Assembly: GCA_012510325.1 (NCBI GenBank)
Contig: JAAZIG010000242.1
Span: 1-22,033, forward strand
Direction: 5' to 3'
Origin: Bacillota bacterium
GTDB taxonomy: Bacteria; Bacillota; Dethiobacteria; DTU022
DNA length: 22,033 nucleotides
Each line of letters opens with the position of its first letter. Position 1 is the first letter of the stretch. Shown piece after piece: positions 6,294 to 14,577 of this stretch. Made by a program: the position numbers and the translations under genes. The notes beneath the pieces are model-generated. The model had not been told where the DNA came from. It ran no database searches and saw only the letters and a list, made by a program, of their open reading frames with translations.

Positions 6294-8261
6294 ATGTCCA
6301 AAGAGAAAAAAAAGGTTGACAACAAGAGGACTGTAGATCCGGCAGCTTTGGAAGTTCTGGAACGGAATGACGGCCAGATTGAGACTGCCTATGATCGTTA
6401 TGTTCAGATGCAGCCTCAATGTAATTTTGGCCGGACCGGGATCTGTTGCCGTATCTGCCTGCAGGGACCCTGCCGTATCACCAGAAAAGCTTCGAAAGGA
6501 ATTTGCGGTGCACACGGTTACACCATCGTTGCCCGCAACCTGATCCGGGCAATTAACGGAGGCTGTGGCGCTCACGCCGACCACGGCCGGCACCTCATCT
6601 ACACCGTCAGCGAGATGCTTGCGGGAAATGCGCCCGATTACAGTGTTGAGGACCCGGAGAAGCTGCGCCGCGTTGCTCAGATGATCGGCCTCTCGGTGGA
6701 AGGAAAAGAGGAGCGCGATCTTTTGCAAGAGGTTCTCGATGCCGCCGTCAGCGATTTTACCAAGCTCACTGATGAGCCGCTGCGCTGGCTTGAGGGCACC
6801 ATTACCGAAGGGCGGATGAAAAAATTTGCCGATTGCAACATCCATCCGCGCAGCGTCCAAACCGCGATTTCTGAAACCATGGGGCAGACCCATATGGGGG
6901 TTGACTCCGATCCGGTCAACCTGGTTTTCCAGGGGTTAAAAACATCCCTGGCCGACTTTGCCGCCGAACATATCGCCACCGACCTCTCCGATATCCTTTT
7001 CGGAACTCCCAAACCGGTTACCTCGGAAGCCAACTTCGGGGTGATCGATCCGGAGATGGTCAACGTCGCTCTGCACGGGCACAACCCGCTCCTCAGCGAG
7101 ATGATCGTTCGGGCGGCCCGCGAGATGACGGCGGAAGCCGAAGCAGTGGGGGCGAAGGGGATCAAGTGCATGGGGATCTGCTGTACCGGTAACGAAGTGC
7201 TCATGCGTCAGGGAGTGCCCATGCTGACCAACTTCCTCTCCCAGGAGCTGCCCATCATGACGGGAGCCATCGATGCCATGGTTGTCGATGTGCAGTGTAT
7301 CATGCCCGGCATCAGGGCGGTGGCGGAGTGTTTCCATACCCGTATTATCACGACGATGTCGCATTCGAAAATAGCCGGAGCACACCACGTTGAATTTACC
7401 GAAGACCGTGCTGCGGAGAAGGCCCGCGAGATTATCCATCTGGCCATTGAGGCCTACAAAGAAAGGTTACCCGATCGCATCGATGTTCCCAAGCTGAAAA
7501 ACAAAGTTACCGCCGGGTTCAGTGTTGAAGCGATGCTCGACGTTTTTGCGGCGGTTAATCCGGACAATCCGATCAAGGTGCTCACCGATGCCATCGATTC
7601 GGGACAGCTGAACGGAGTGGTGCTGCTGTGCGGTTGCAACAACCTGCGCGTGCTGCACGATCACAGCTGTGTCACGGTGATCAAAGGCCTTGCGGCGAAC
7701 AACGTGCTCATGGTGGCCACCGGCTGTATGGCCGGGACTGCGGCCAAGCTGAATCTGATGAATGCAGAGGCGGTGGAGGAGCACGCCGGCGAAGGTCTGA
7801 AAGAGTTTTACCGCATGCTGAATGAAGCCAATGCCGACAGGCTTACTGATAAACTGCCGCTGGTTTTCCATATGGGCTCCTGCGTGGACAATTCACGCGC
7901 CTACGACCTCAACACGCTCATGGCCAACCAGTGGGGGATCGATACGCCGAAAGTGCCCTACGCGGCCTCGGCTCCCGAAGCGATGAGTGAAAAGGCGGTT
8001 GCCATCGGCAGCTGGTGCGTCACCTTGGGGATGCCCACCCATGTGGGGGTGACCCCGGAGATTACCGGTAGCGCTCTTGTCGACGGTGTTGCCAGACAGA
8101 TCGCCCATGATGTTTACGGCGGTTACTTTATCTGGGAAGAGGATCCCGATAAATCGGTTGAAGTGATTATGGATGCGCTCAATGAGCGCACCTGGAAGCT
8201 GCGGGTGCACCGCCAGGCTCAGGAGAAATACGAAACTGAAAAGATCTCCGCCGGGTGGTAA
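6294..8261 (+). CDS. acsA: Carbon monoxide dehydrogenase catalytic subunit (CODH of CODH/ACS)
   Basis: AcsA reversibly oxidises CO to CO2 at a Ni-Fe-S C-cluster and in the CODH/ACS complex passes CO through a tunnel to AcsB. In the 655 residues all metal ligands can be placed: D-cluster C43 and C51; B-cluster C52, C55, C60, C71; C-cluster histidine in HGH (261-263), C297, C335, C446, C478 and C530. The proton-relay histidines H94/H97/H100 (HADHGRH) and K567 are also present. The chosen ATG at 6294 follows TAAAAGGAGG (6271-6280), though the 13-base spacer is long; the in-frame ATG at 6258 has no ribosome binding site. Adjacency to acsB marks it as the CODH of the acetyl-CoA synthase complex rather than a stand-alone CooS. 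Confidence 0.97.
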   Translation: MSKEKKKVDNKRTVDPAALEVLERNDGQIETAYDRYVQMQPQCNFGRTGICCRICLQGPCRITRKASKGICGAHGYTIVARNLIRAINGGCGAHADHGRHLIYTVSEMLAGNAPDYSVEDPEKLRRVAQMIGLSVEGKEERDLLQEVLDAAVSDFTKLTDEPLRWLEGTITEGRMKKFADCNIHPRSVQTAISETMGQTHMGVDSDPVNLVFQGLKTSLADFAAEHIATDLSDILFGTPKPVTSEANFGVIDPEMVNVALHGHNPLLSEMIVRAAREMTAEAEAVGAKGIKCMGICCTGNEVLMRQGVPMLTNFLSQELPIMTGAIDAMVVDVQCIMPGIRAVAECFHTRIITTMSHSKIAGAHHVEFTEDRAAEKAREIIHLAIEAYKERLPDRIDVPKLKNKVTAGFSVEAMLDVFAAVNPDNPIKVLTDAIDSGQLNGVVLLCGCNNLRVLHDHSCVTVIKGLAANNVLMVATGCMAGTAAKLNLMNAEAVEEHAGEGLKEFYRMLNEANADRLTDKLPLVFHMGSCVDNSRAYDLNTLMANQWGIDTPKVPYAASAPEAMSEKAVAIGSWCVTLGMPTHVGVTPEITGSALVDGVARQIAHDVYGGYFIWEEDPDKSVEVIMDALNERTWKLRVHRQAQEKYETEKISAGW

Positions 8262-8293
8262 ACCGATCTCGCTAAAAAGGAGGAAAGAAGAAA

Positions 8294-10522
8294 ATGACAG
8301 GAGAATCCAGCACCCTTGATGGTGTTTTAGCTAGAGAGTGGAAAGAATCATTTGAAGAGATCTTTGATGGCGCTGTTGATGAAGAGAATCCACCGGTTAA
8401 GCTGTTTGAAAAGGCCTATGACGGCGCCGTTATTGCGACCAGCTACGCTGAGATTCTGCTCAATCAGGCTATTCGCCGCTACGGTCCCGACTGTCCGGTA
8501 GCCTATCCCGATACCGGTTACTACCTGCCGGTGATCCGGGCCTTGAGCGGTGAAGCGGTGACGAAATTGGGTGAGCTGCCTCCGATTTTAAACCGGATGC
8601 GCAACCAGGTCCGGGAGGAGCTTACTTTTTATAACGCCCGCCTTTGCGGTGAAGCGACCGCTTATGCTGCTGAGATTATCGAGGCGCTGCGCTATCTGGA
8701 CGGGGCCAGGCCCCATGTCGAACCCTGGACCGGCTTTCTCGGCGACCCCGTGGTCCGCCGTTACGGTATCCTTCTGGTCGACTGGACGATCCCCGGTCAG
8801 GCGGTTATCGTGGGCAAGGCCAAGTCCTCTGAGGCCCTGGGTAAGCTGATCACGCAGCTTCAGGGCATGGGCTTCATGATCTTTTTGGCTTACGAGGTGG
8901 TCGAGCAGGCCATCGAGGCCGGGATGAAGCTGGGAATCGACTTTATCGCCTTCCCCACCGGTAACTTTACCCAGGTGATCCATGCAGTGAACTATGCTCT
9001 CCGCGCCGGGATGGCTTTTGGCGGGATTCCGCCGGGCGAGCGGGAGAATACCCGCGATTACCAGCGCCGCCGGGTGCGTGCTTTTGTTCTGCAGCTGGGC
9101 GAATCGGATGAGGTTCAGGTGGCCGCTCAGTTCGCGGCGATCTTCCTGGGCTTCCCGGTAATCCTCGATCATGAGCTGCCGGAAGACGAGCAGATCAAAA
9201 ACTGGTATGTGCCCAACCCGAATTATGACGACATGGTTCAGGTGGCCATGGAGATCCGCGGGATCAAGCTGAAGATAGTCGATATTCCCGTTCCCATCAC
9301 TGTCGGCCCGGCCTTTGAGGGCGAGGTGATCCGCCGGGGCGATATGCGCATCGAGTTTGGCGGCGGCCGTACCCCCTGCTTTGAGCTGGTGAATATGGTC
9401 GGCGAGGACGAGATCGAAGACGGCAAGATCGAAGTGATCGGTCCCGAAATTGACGAAGTCGAAGAAGGCGGCTCCCTGCCGCTGGGGATCGTCACCAAGG
9501 TCTTTGGACGGAAGATGCAGAGCGACTTTGAAGGGGTCCTCGAGCGGCGGTTCCACGATATCATCAACTACGGTGAAGGAATCTGGCATATGGCCCAGCG
9601 CGACACCGTGTGGATGCGTATCGGCAAAGCCGCTGCGGAGAAGGGCTTTAAAATTCATCACTTCGGCGAGCTCCTTGTCGCCAAGCTTAAAGATGAGTTT
9701 CCCTCCATCGTCGACCGGGTTCAGGTGACGCTCTATACTAATGAAGAGCAGGTCAATGAGCAGCTGGCCCGGGCGCGTGAATTCTATGCCGCCCGCGACG
9801 AGCGGCTCAAGGGGCTTACCGACGAGGCGGTTGATGTATTCTACTCCTGCCTCCTCTGCCAGTCCTTTGCCCCGAACCACTGCTGCGTGGTTACCCCGGA
9901 GAGGCTGGGGCTCTGCGGCGCGGTGAGCTGGCTCGATTCCAAGGCCACTTACGAGATCGATCCCACCGGTCCTTGCCGCCCCATCTCCAAGGATGGGCTG
10001 CTCGATGAACATAACGGGATCTGGGAATCGATCAACGAGTATGTCTACTTAAATACAAACCGCACCATTGAAGAATGTTCCATCTACAGCTTCATCGACC
10101 GGCCGATGACCTCATGCGGCTGCTTTGAGTGCATCATGGCGATCATGCCCGAAGCCAACGGGGTGATGATCACCACTCGTGAACACGGCGGGGAGACCCC
10201 CTGCGGGATGACTTTCTCCACCCTTGCCGGCACCGTCGGCGGGGGGATTCAGACACCGGGGTTCATGGGACACGGCCGCACCTACGTGCTCAGCCGCAAG
10301 TTCATCCGCGCTGACGGAGGGTTGGGCCGCCTGGTCTGGATGCCGAAAGAGCTGAAGGAATTCCTCGGGGACGATCTGCGGCAGCGGGCTGAGGAAGACG
10401 GCCTGGGCGCCGATTTCATCGACAAGATCGCCGATGAAACGGTCGGCACCACCGCCGAAGAGATCCTTCCCTTCCTGGAAGAGAAGGGGCATCCCGCCCT
10501 GACGATGGATCCGCTGATGTAG
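8294..10522 (+). CDS. acsB: Acetyl-CoA synthase, CODH/ACS complex alpha subunit
   Basis: AcsB condenses CO, a methyl group from the corrinoid protein and CoA into acetyl-CoA at the Ni-Ni-[4Fe-4S] A-cluster. The 742-residue protein is the bacterial full-length form with the N-terminal CODH-contact domain. The A-cluster cysteines are all present: C519, C522, C531, C541 (in YSCLLCQSF and following) and the C608-G-C610 motif that holds the distal nickel. Each is offset by exactly 13 from Moorella thermoacetica C506, C509, C518, C528, C595 and C597. The ATG at 8294 follows AAAAAGGAGGAAAG. It lies 32 bases after acsA and is followed by a long hairpin before acsC. A 474-codon frame on the opposite strand is a codon-bias shadow. 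Confidence 0.98.
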   Translation: MTGESSTLDGVLAREWKESFEEIFDGAVDEENPPVKLFEKAYDGAVIATSYAEILLNQAIRRYGPDCPVAYPDTGYYLPVIRALSGEAVTKLGELPPILNRMRNQVREELTFYNARLCGEATAYAAEIIEALRYLDGARPHVEPWTGFLGDPVVRRYGILLVDWTIPGQAVIVGKAKSSEALGKLITQLQGMGFMIFLAYEVVEQAIEAGMKLGIDFIAFPTGNFTQVIHAVNYALRAGMAFGGIPPGERENTRDYQRRRVRAFVLQLGESDEVQVAAQFAAIFLGFPVILDHELPEDEQIKNWYVPNPNYDDMVQVAMEIRGIKLKIVDIPVPITVGPAFEGEVIRRGDMRIEFGGGRTPCFELVNMVGEDEIEDGKIEVIGPEIDEVEEGGSLPLGIVTKVFGRKMQSDFEGVLERRFHDIINYGEGIWHMAQRDTVWMRIGKAAAEKGFKIHHFGELLVAKLKDEFPSIVDRVQVTLYTNEEQVNEQLARAREFYAARDERLKGLTDEAVDVFYSCLLCQSFAPNHCCVVTPERLGLCGAVSWLDSKATYEIDPTGPCRPISKDGLLDEHNGIWESINEYVYLNTNRTIEECSIYSFIDRPMTSCGCFECIMAIMPEANGVMITTREHGGETPCGMTFSTLAGTVGGGIQTPGFMGHGRTYVLSRKFIRADGGLGRLVWMPKELKEFLGDDLRQRAEEDGLGADFIDKIADETVGTTAEEILPFLEEKGHPALTMDPLM

Positions 10523-10535
10523 GAGGTATGGGAGA

Positions 10536-10572
10536 AAAGCTCCGGCTGAGGAGACGATGAAGCCGGAGCTTT
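10536..10572 (+). terminator. Intra-operon hairpin between acsB and acsC
   Basis: AAAGCTCCGGCT (10536-10547) and AGCCGGAGCTTT (10561-10572) are perfect 12-base inverted arms with a 13-base loop, starting 13 bases after the acsB stop. No T-run follows beyond the arm itself. It may be a partial terminator/attenuator or an RNA-processing or 3'-end-stabilising hairpin that sets the ratio of CODH/ACS to corrinoid protein. Confidence 0.5.
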
Positions 10573-10609
10573 ACCTTCTAAGATATCCCTTTAGAAAGGA
10601 GACGAGAGA

Positions 10610-11938
10610 ATGGGTTTAACCGGATTGGAGATCTTTAAACATTTACCGAAAACCAATTGTAAAGAGTGTGGTTTCCCGACCTGTCTGGCCTTTGCCATGG
10701 CTCTGGCCAGCGGCAAAACTTCGCTGGATCTGTGTCCGTATGTCACCGAGGAAGGGAAAGCCGCGCTGGAGTCCGCCTCGGCACCGCCGATCAAGCTGGT
10801 CAAAGTGGGGACGGGGGATCACGTGCTCGAACTCGGCGATGAGACCGAACTGTTCCGGCATGACAAGCGCTTTTTCCATCCCACCGGGGTGGCTGTGCTG
10901 ATCAGCGATACTGGAGATGCGGCGGCGGAGGCTGCGGCATTCAATGAGCTCGAATTTGATCGCGTCGGCCTGCACTATGTCACCGATGTGGTGGCGGTTA
11001 AGTGTGACTCCGGAGACGGAGCCAAGTTCAAGGCGGCGGTGGAAGCGGTTGCCGGGAAGACGGAGAAGGCGATGATCCTGCTCTGCGAAGATCCGGCGCT
11101 GATGGAGGGAGCGGCCGCTGCTGTCGCCTCCCGCAAGCCGCTGCTCTATGCGGCTACGGCAGACAATTACGAGAAGATGGTCGAAATAGCCAAGGCCAAT
11201 GAATGTCCTCTGGCGGTCCGCGGGGCGGATCTGGAAAAGACTGCGGAGCTGGTGGATAAAATTGTCGCTCTCGATTACAAGGAGCTCGTTTTAGACAGCG
11301 GCGCCCGCGAAACCAGTCAGGTGCTCGCTGATCTGACCCAGTTCCGCCGCGGGGCGATCAAGAAATTCCGGGCCTTCGGTTATCCGTCGATTACCTTTAC
11401 CACGGGGGAAGACCCTCTGGATGAAATTGTTCAGGCCGGGGTTTTCTTGAGCAAGTATGCTTCGATCGTTGTCCTGAAGACAGCAAAACAAGAACATCTG
11501 CTGCCGCTTCTATCCTGGCGACAGAATCTCTACACCGATCCGCAGAAACCGATTGCGGTGGAGCCGGGTCTCTATGAGGTCGGCGAAGTGAACGCGGATT
11601 CACCGGTTTACTGTACCACCAACTTCTCCCTGACCTATTTCATCGTTGAAGGCGAAGTGGAGAACTCTCGCGTCCCCAGCTATATTCTTTCAGTCGATAC
11701 CGGAGGCATCTCGGTGCTGACAGCATACGCGGACAACAAGTTCAGCGGTGAAATCATTGCCAAGGCGATGAAAGAAGCAGGCCTGGAGGAGAAAGTCAAC
11801 CACAAGAGTATTGTTCTTCCCGGACATGTTGCTGTTTTGCAGGGAGCTTTGGAGGAAGAGTCCGGAGGTTGGAAGGTGATGGTGGGGCCGCGGGAAGCCG
11901 CCGGTATACCTAAATTCGCCAAAGAAAATTTCGCCTAA
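10610..11938 (+). CDS. acsC: Corrinoid iron-sulfur protein large (gamma) subunit
   Basis: AcsC with AcsD forms the CoFeSP that carries the methyl group on cobalt from AcsE to AcsB. The 442 residues start with the short [4Fe-4S] domain, C17-x2-C20-x4-C25-x16-C42 (NCKECGFPTC...LCPY), needed to reduce Co(II) to Co(I). A TIM-barrel domain follows (about 60-320), then a C-terminal corrinoid-binding domain rich in small residues (about 330-442, around ILSVDTGGISVLTAYAD and KSIVLPGHVAVLQG). The length matches the family (about 445). The ATG at 10610 follows AGAAAGGAGA. It is separated from acsB by 87 bases holding a long hairpin and is followed by acsD after 42 bases. Confidence 0.96.
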   Translation: MGLTGLEIFKHLPKTNCKECGFPTCLAFAMALASGKTSLDLCPYVTEEGKAALESASAPPIKLVKVGTGDHVLELGDETELFRHDKRFFHPTGVAVLISDTGDAAAEAAAFNELEFDRVGLHYVTDVVAVKCDSGDGAKFKAAVEAVAGKTEKAMILLCEDPALMEGAAAAVASRKPLLYAATADNYEKMVEIAKANECPLAVRGADLEKTAELVDKIVALDYKELVLDSGARETSQVLADLTQFRRGAIKKFRAFGYPSITFTTGEDPLDEIVQAGVFLSKYASIVVLKTAKQEHLLPLLSWRQNLYTDPQKPIAVEPGLYEVGEVNADSPVYCTTNFSLTYFIVEGEVENSRVPSYILSVDTGGISVLTAYADNKFSGEIIAKAMKEAGLEEKVNHKSIVLPGHVAVLQGALEEESGGWKVMVGPREAAGIPKFAKENFA

Positions 11939-11980
11939 AAGAGCAATTGACTCCTGAATTCCATAGAGAGGAGCGTTAAG

Positions 11981-12955
11981 ATGGCTTTAGAGATTCAAAG
12001 AGAAAGGTATAGAAGCAAAGTTGGCCAGGTTGTTCTGGGAGCAACAAAAGAAGAGGGCGGCACTCGCAGCCACACGGTTACTGTCGGCGGCGAGTCGACG
12101 CTGCCTTTTCTCCATTTCGAAGGGGAGATGCCGCATCGTCCGGTCATCGCTCTGGAGATTACCGACATGGTTCCCGAATGGAACCCCTGTTTTGGAGAGT
12201 ATTACGATGATGTTTTCGAAGATACGGCAGCCTGGGCGAAAAAGTGCGTCGATGAGTACGGCGCCGATCTGGTGCAGATTCGCCTGCAGAGCGCCGATCC
12301 TGATCTGCAGGATCGCTCTCCGGAAGAGTGCGCTGCCACTGTAAAGAAGGTTCTTGAAACGGTCGGGGTTCCGCTCATCGTCATCGGTTGTGGAAAGGCG
12401 GAAAAGGATAATCTGATCTACCCCGTTGTTGCCGAAGCGGCCGCCGGTGAGAACCTGCTTTTGGGTGTTGCCGAGGTGGAAAACTATAAGGCGATTACCA
12501 GCTCCTGTATGGCTAATCTGCACAACGTGATTGCCCTTTCGCCCATCGATATCAACATCTGCAAGCAGTTAAATATCCTTATTGCCGAGATGAGTATGGT
12601 CATGAACGGCCGGATCATCATCGACCCGTGCATGTCTGCATTAGGTTACGGTATCGAATACACCTACTCGATCATGGAGCGGGCCCGCCTCGGTGCCCTG
12701 CAGGGTGACCGGATGCTCTCCATGCCAATGATCGGCAATATCGGTCATGAAGTCTGGCGGACCAAGGAAGCGAATACACCTGTGGAGGATGCTCCCGGCT
12801 GGGGCGAGCGGGCGGAAAGGGCGGTCCTCTGGGAAGCGACTACAGCGATGGCTTTCCTGCAGGCGGGGCTGGATATTCTGGTGATGCGCCATCCCCGTGC
12901 GGCAGCGCTGGTCAGAAAAAATATTGATGAGCTGATGCAGGATAACAGCTATTAA
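11981..12955 (+). CDS. acsD: Corrinoid iron-sulfur protein small (beta) subunit
   Basis: AcsD is the TIM-barrel partner of AcsC in the corrinoid Fe-S protein; it helps cap the cobamide and docks the methyltransferase. The 324 residues have the characteristic opening (MALEIQRERYRSKVGQVVLG, then TVTVGGESTLPFLHFEG), IALEITDMVPEWNP at about 56-69, and the Cdh-delta-type core with VIGCGKAEKDN and a conserved ALGYGIEYTYSIMER segment. No metal-binding cysteine cluster is expected, and none is seen. The ATG at 11981 follows AGAGAGGAG. It sits between acsC and acsE with gaps of 42 and 33 bases, so it is clearly operonic. Confidence 0.95.
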   Translation: MALEIQRERYRSKVGQVVLGATKEEGGTRSHTVTVGGESTLPFLHFEGEMPHRPVIALEITDMVPEWNPCFGEYYDDVFEDTAAWAKKCVDEYGADLVQIRLQSADPDLQDRSPEECAATVKKVLETVGVPLIVIGCGKAEKDNLIYPVVAEAAAGENLLLGVAEVENYKAITSSCMANLHNVIALSPIDINICKQLNILIAEMSMVMNGRIIIDPCMSALGYGIEYTYSIMERARLGALQGDRMLSMPMIGNIGHEVWRTKEANTPVEDAPGWGERAERAVLWEATTAMAFLQAGLDILVMRHPRAAALVRKNIDELMQDNSY

Positions 12956-12988
12956 GTGTTTAATTAAAGATGACAGGAGGCTGGTGCG

Positions 12989-13777
12989 ATGATTATCATC
13001 GGCGAGCGTATTAACGGCATGTTTCAGGATATCGCCAAGGCTATTCGCGAGCGGGATGGCTCCATCGTGCAGGAGTGGGCGAAAAAGCAGGAGCAAAACG
13101 GTGCTCGCTACCTTGATATTAATGTCGGTCCCGGTTCTGCCGCACCCATCGAAGCGATGGTGTGGCTTGTGGAGGAGACCCAGAAAGCCAGCGATCTTCC
13201 CCTGTGCCTGGATTCAACAAATTACGATGCCATCGAAGCAGGGCTGAAGGTCTGCAAGCGTCCGGCGATGATCAACTCTGTTCCCGCAGAGGCGGAGAAG
13301 ATGGACCGGGTCTTCACTCTCGCTGCGGAGTACGACTCCGAGGTGATCTGTCTGGCGATGAGCGCAGAGGGTATCCCCAAGGATTCCGAGAGCCGCGTGG
13401 CCCTCGCCATGGAGCTGGTGGCCACCGGTGACGGGTACGGGGTTCCCATTGAAAATCTCTATATTGATCCCCTGGTTCTTCCCTGCAATGTCGCCCAAGA
13501 CCACGGTCCCGAGGTGCTGGAAACTTTGCGTCAGGTTAAACTGATCTCCGACCCCCCCCCGAAGACGGTGGTGGGCTTGAGCAATGCTTCCCAGGGCACC
13601 AGGGATCGCGAACTGGTTAACCGTGTTTTTGCGGTTATGGCCATGGCGTGCGGACTCGATGCCGCTATCGCCGATGCCTGCGATGACGAGCTGATGTCTG
13701 CGGTGGCTACGGCGCGGATCCTTCTAAACATTGACATCTACTGCGATTCCTATGTCGATGTCTTCAAGCAGGCCTAA
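12989..13777 (+). CDS. acsE: Methyltetrahydrofolate:corrinoid iron-sulfur protein methyltransferase
   Basis: AcsE (MeTr) moves the methyl group of 5-methyl-H4folate to Co(I) of AcsCD. At 262 residues it has the length and numbering of the Moorella enzyme: the pterin-binding TIM-barrel residues D75 (PLCLDST), N96, D160 (YIDP) and N199 (GLSNASQ) fall at the same positions, with N199 the residue that hydrogen-bonds the methyl-bearing nitrogen. The ATG at 12989 follows ACAGGAGG. A run of nine C residues at 13552-13560 encodes the DPPPK stretch and could be a slippage spot. The gene is followed by a very long hairpin rather than directly by metV. Confidence 0.97.
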   Translation: MIIIGERINGMFQDIAKAIRERDGSIVQEWAKKQEQNGARYLDINVGPGSAAPIEAMVWLVEETQKASDLPLCLDSTNYDAIEAGLKVCKRPAMINSVPAEAEKMDRVFTLAAEYDSEVICLAMSAEGIPKDSESRVALAMELVATGDGYGVPIENLYIDPLVLPCNVAQDHGPEVLETLRQVKLISDPPPKTVVGLSNASQGTRDRELVNRVFAVMAMACGLDAAIADACDDELMSAVATARILLNIDIYCDSYVDVFKQA

Positions 13778-13788
13778 ATAGTGTGCCC

Positions 13789-13826
13789 GGCTGAAAGAGG
13801 CCGCCCGGAGGCGGTTTCTTTCAGCC
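13789..13826 (+). terminator. Long hairpin between acsE and metV
   Basis: GGCTGAAAG (13789-13797) pairs with CTTTCAGCC (13818-13826), and inside it CCGCC (13801-13805) pairs with GGCGG (13810-13814) around a CGGA loop. With two G-T pairs the stem is nearly continuous over about 17 pairs. TGATTAG follows with no T-tract, so it is either a weak terminator or a processing/stability element splitting the acs part from metVF. Confidence 0.55.
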
Positions 13827-13896
13827 TGATTAGAAGCACTACCTCTACAACATACGAATTGCATAAGCAGCAAATGAAGGGAAGGTGAGCCATTTT

Positions 13897-14577
13897 ATGA
13901 TTACCGCGGAAAGAAAACCCCTGGACGAGATTTTCGAGATGCTGGAACCGTACCAGCGGATCGCCGTCCTGGGATGCGGCACCTGTGTCACCGTTTGCAT
14001 GGCCGGTGGACAGAAAGAGGCGGAAGAGCTGGCCGTGGCCATCTCGATCCACCGCAAGAAAGAGAAGAAAGAGGTTAGCGTCGAGGCTTTCACCATCGAG
14101 CGGCAGTGTGAATTTGAGATGATCGACCAGGTTGCGGAGCGGTTAAAGGGATTTGATGTGGTGCTCTCGCTGGCTTGCGGCGTCGGTGTGCAAACCCTGG
14201 TTGAGCATATGCCGGAGCTGATTGTGCTGCCCGGGCTGAACACCATGTCGATGGGTTATCCCGTGGAGCAGGGGGTCTGGGTTGAACGCTGCCTCGGTTG
14301 CGGCGATTGCGTTTTGCATCTGACCCAGGGGATCTGCCCCATTACCCGCTGTGCCAAAAGTTTGCTGAACGGCCCTTGCGGCGGTTCTGCCGATGGAAAG
14401 TGCGAGATCAGCAAAGATGTCGATTGTGCCTGGCATCTGATCCACGATCGGCTACAGAAGCTGGGTAAGCTCAATGTACTGGAAGAGATTCAGCCGCCGA
14501 AGGACTGGTCTTCCTCTCATCATGGAGGCCCAAGAACTTTAGTAAGGGAGGATGTCAGACTTGAAAGCGGGAAGTAA
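13897..14577 (+). CDS. metV: MetV-type protein (methylene-H4folate reductase C-terminal/zinc and Fe-S subunit)
   Basis: MetV is the small, cysteine-rich partner of MetF in acetogens (MTHFR_C family). It binds Fe-S clusters and is needed for ferredoxin- or NADH-linked reductase complexes. The 226 residues carry an N-terminal GCGTCVTVC (C27, C30, C34) in a Rossmann-like fold, and a C-terminal cluster C132-x2-C135-x2-C138, C147, C152, C161, C169 and C177, enough ligands for two cofactors. A GTG at 13885 is in frame, but GGTGAG (13884-13889) sits 7 bases from the ATG at 13897, which is preferred. The stop overlaps the preferred metF start by 17 bases, so the two are likely translationally coupled. 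No hdrABC or mvhD gene is beside it, unlike the Moorella met cluster. Confidence 0.88.
   Translation: MITAERKPLDEIFEMLEPYQRIAVLGCGTCVTVCMAGGQKEAEELAVAISIHRKKEKKEVSVEAFTIERQCEFEMIDQVAERLKGFDVVLSLACGVGVQTLVEHMPELIVLPGLNTMSMGYPVEQGVWVERCLGCGDCVLHLTQGICPITRCAKSLLNGPCGGSADGKCEISKDVDCAWHLIHDRLQKLGKLNVLEEIQPPKDWSSSHHGGPRTLVREDVRLESGK

Noticed and set aside
8588..10012. 474-codon open frame on the minus strand opposite acsB
   Set aside because: It is long, but acsB on the + strand has every A-cluster ligand in place. The antisense product has no recognisable domain or ribosome binding site and is explained by GC-rich codon bias.
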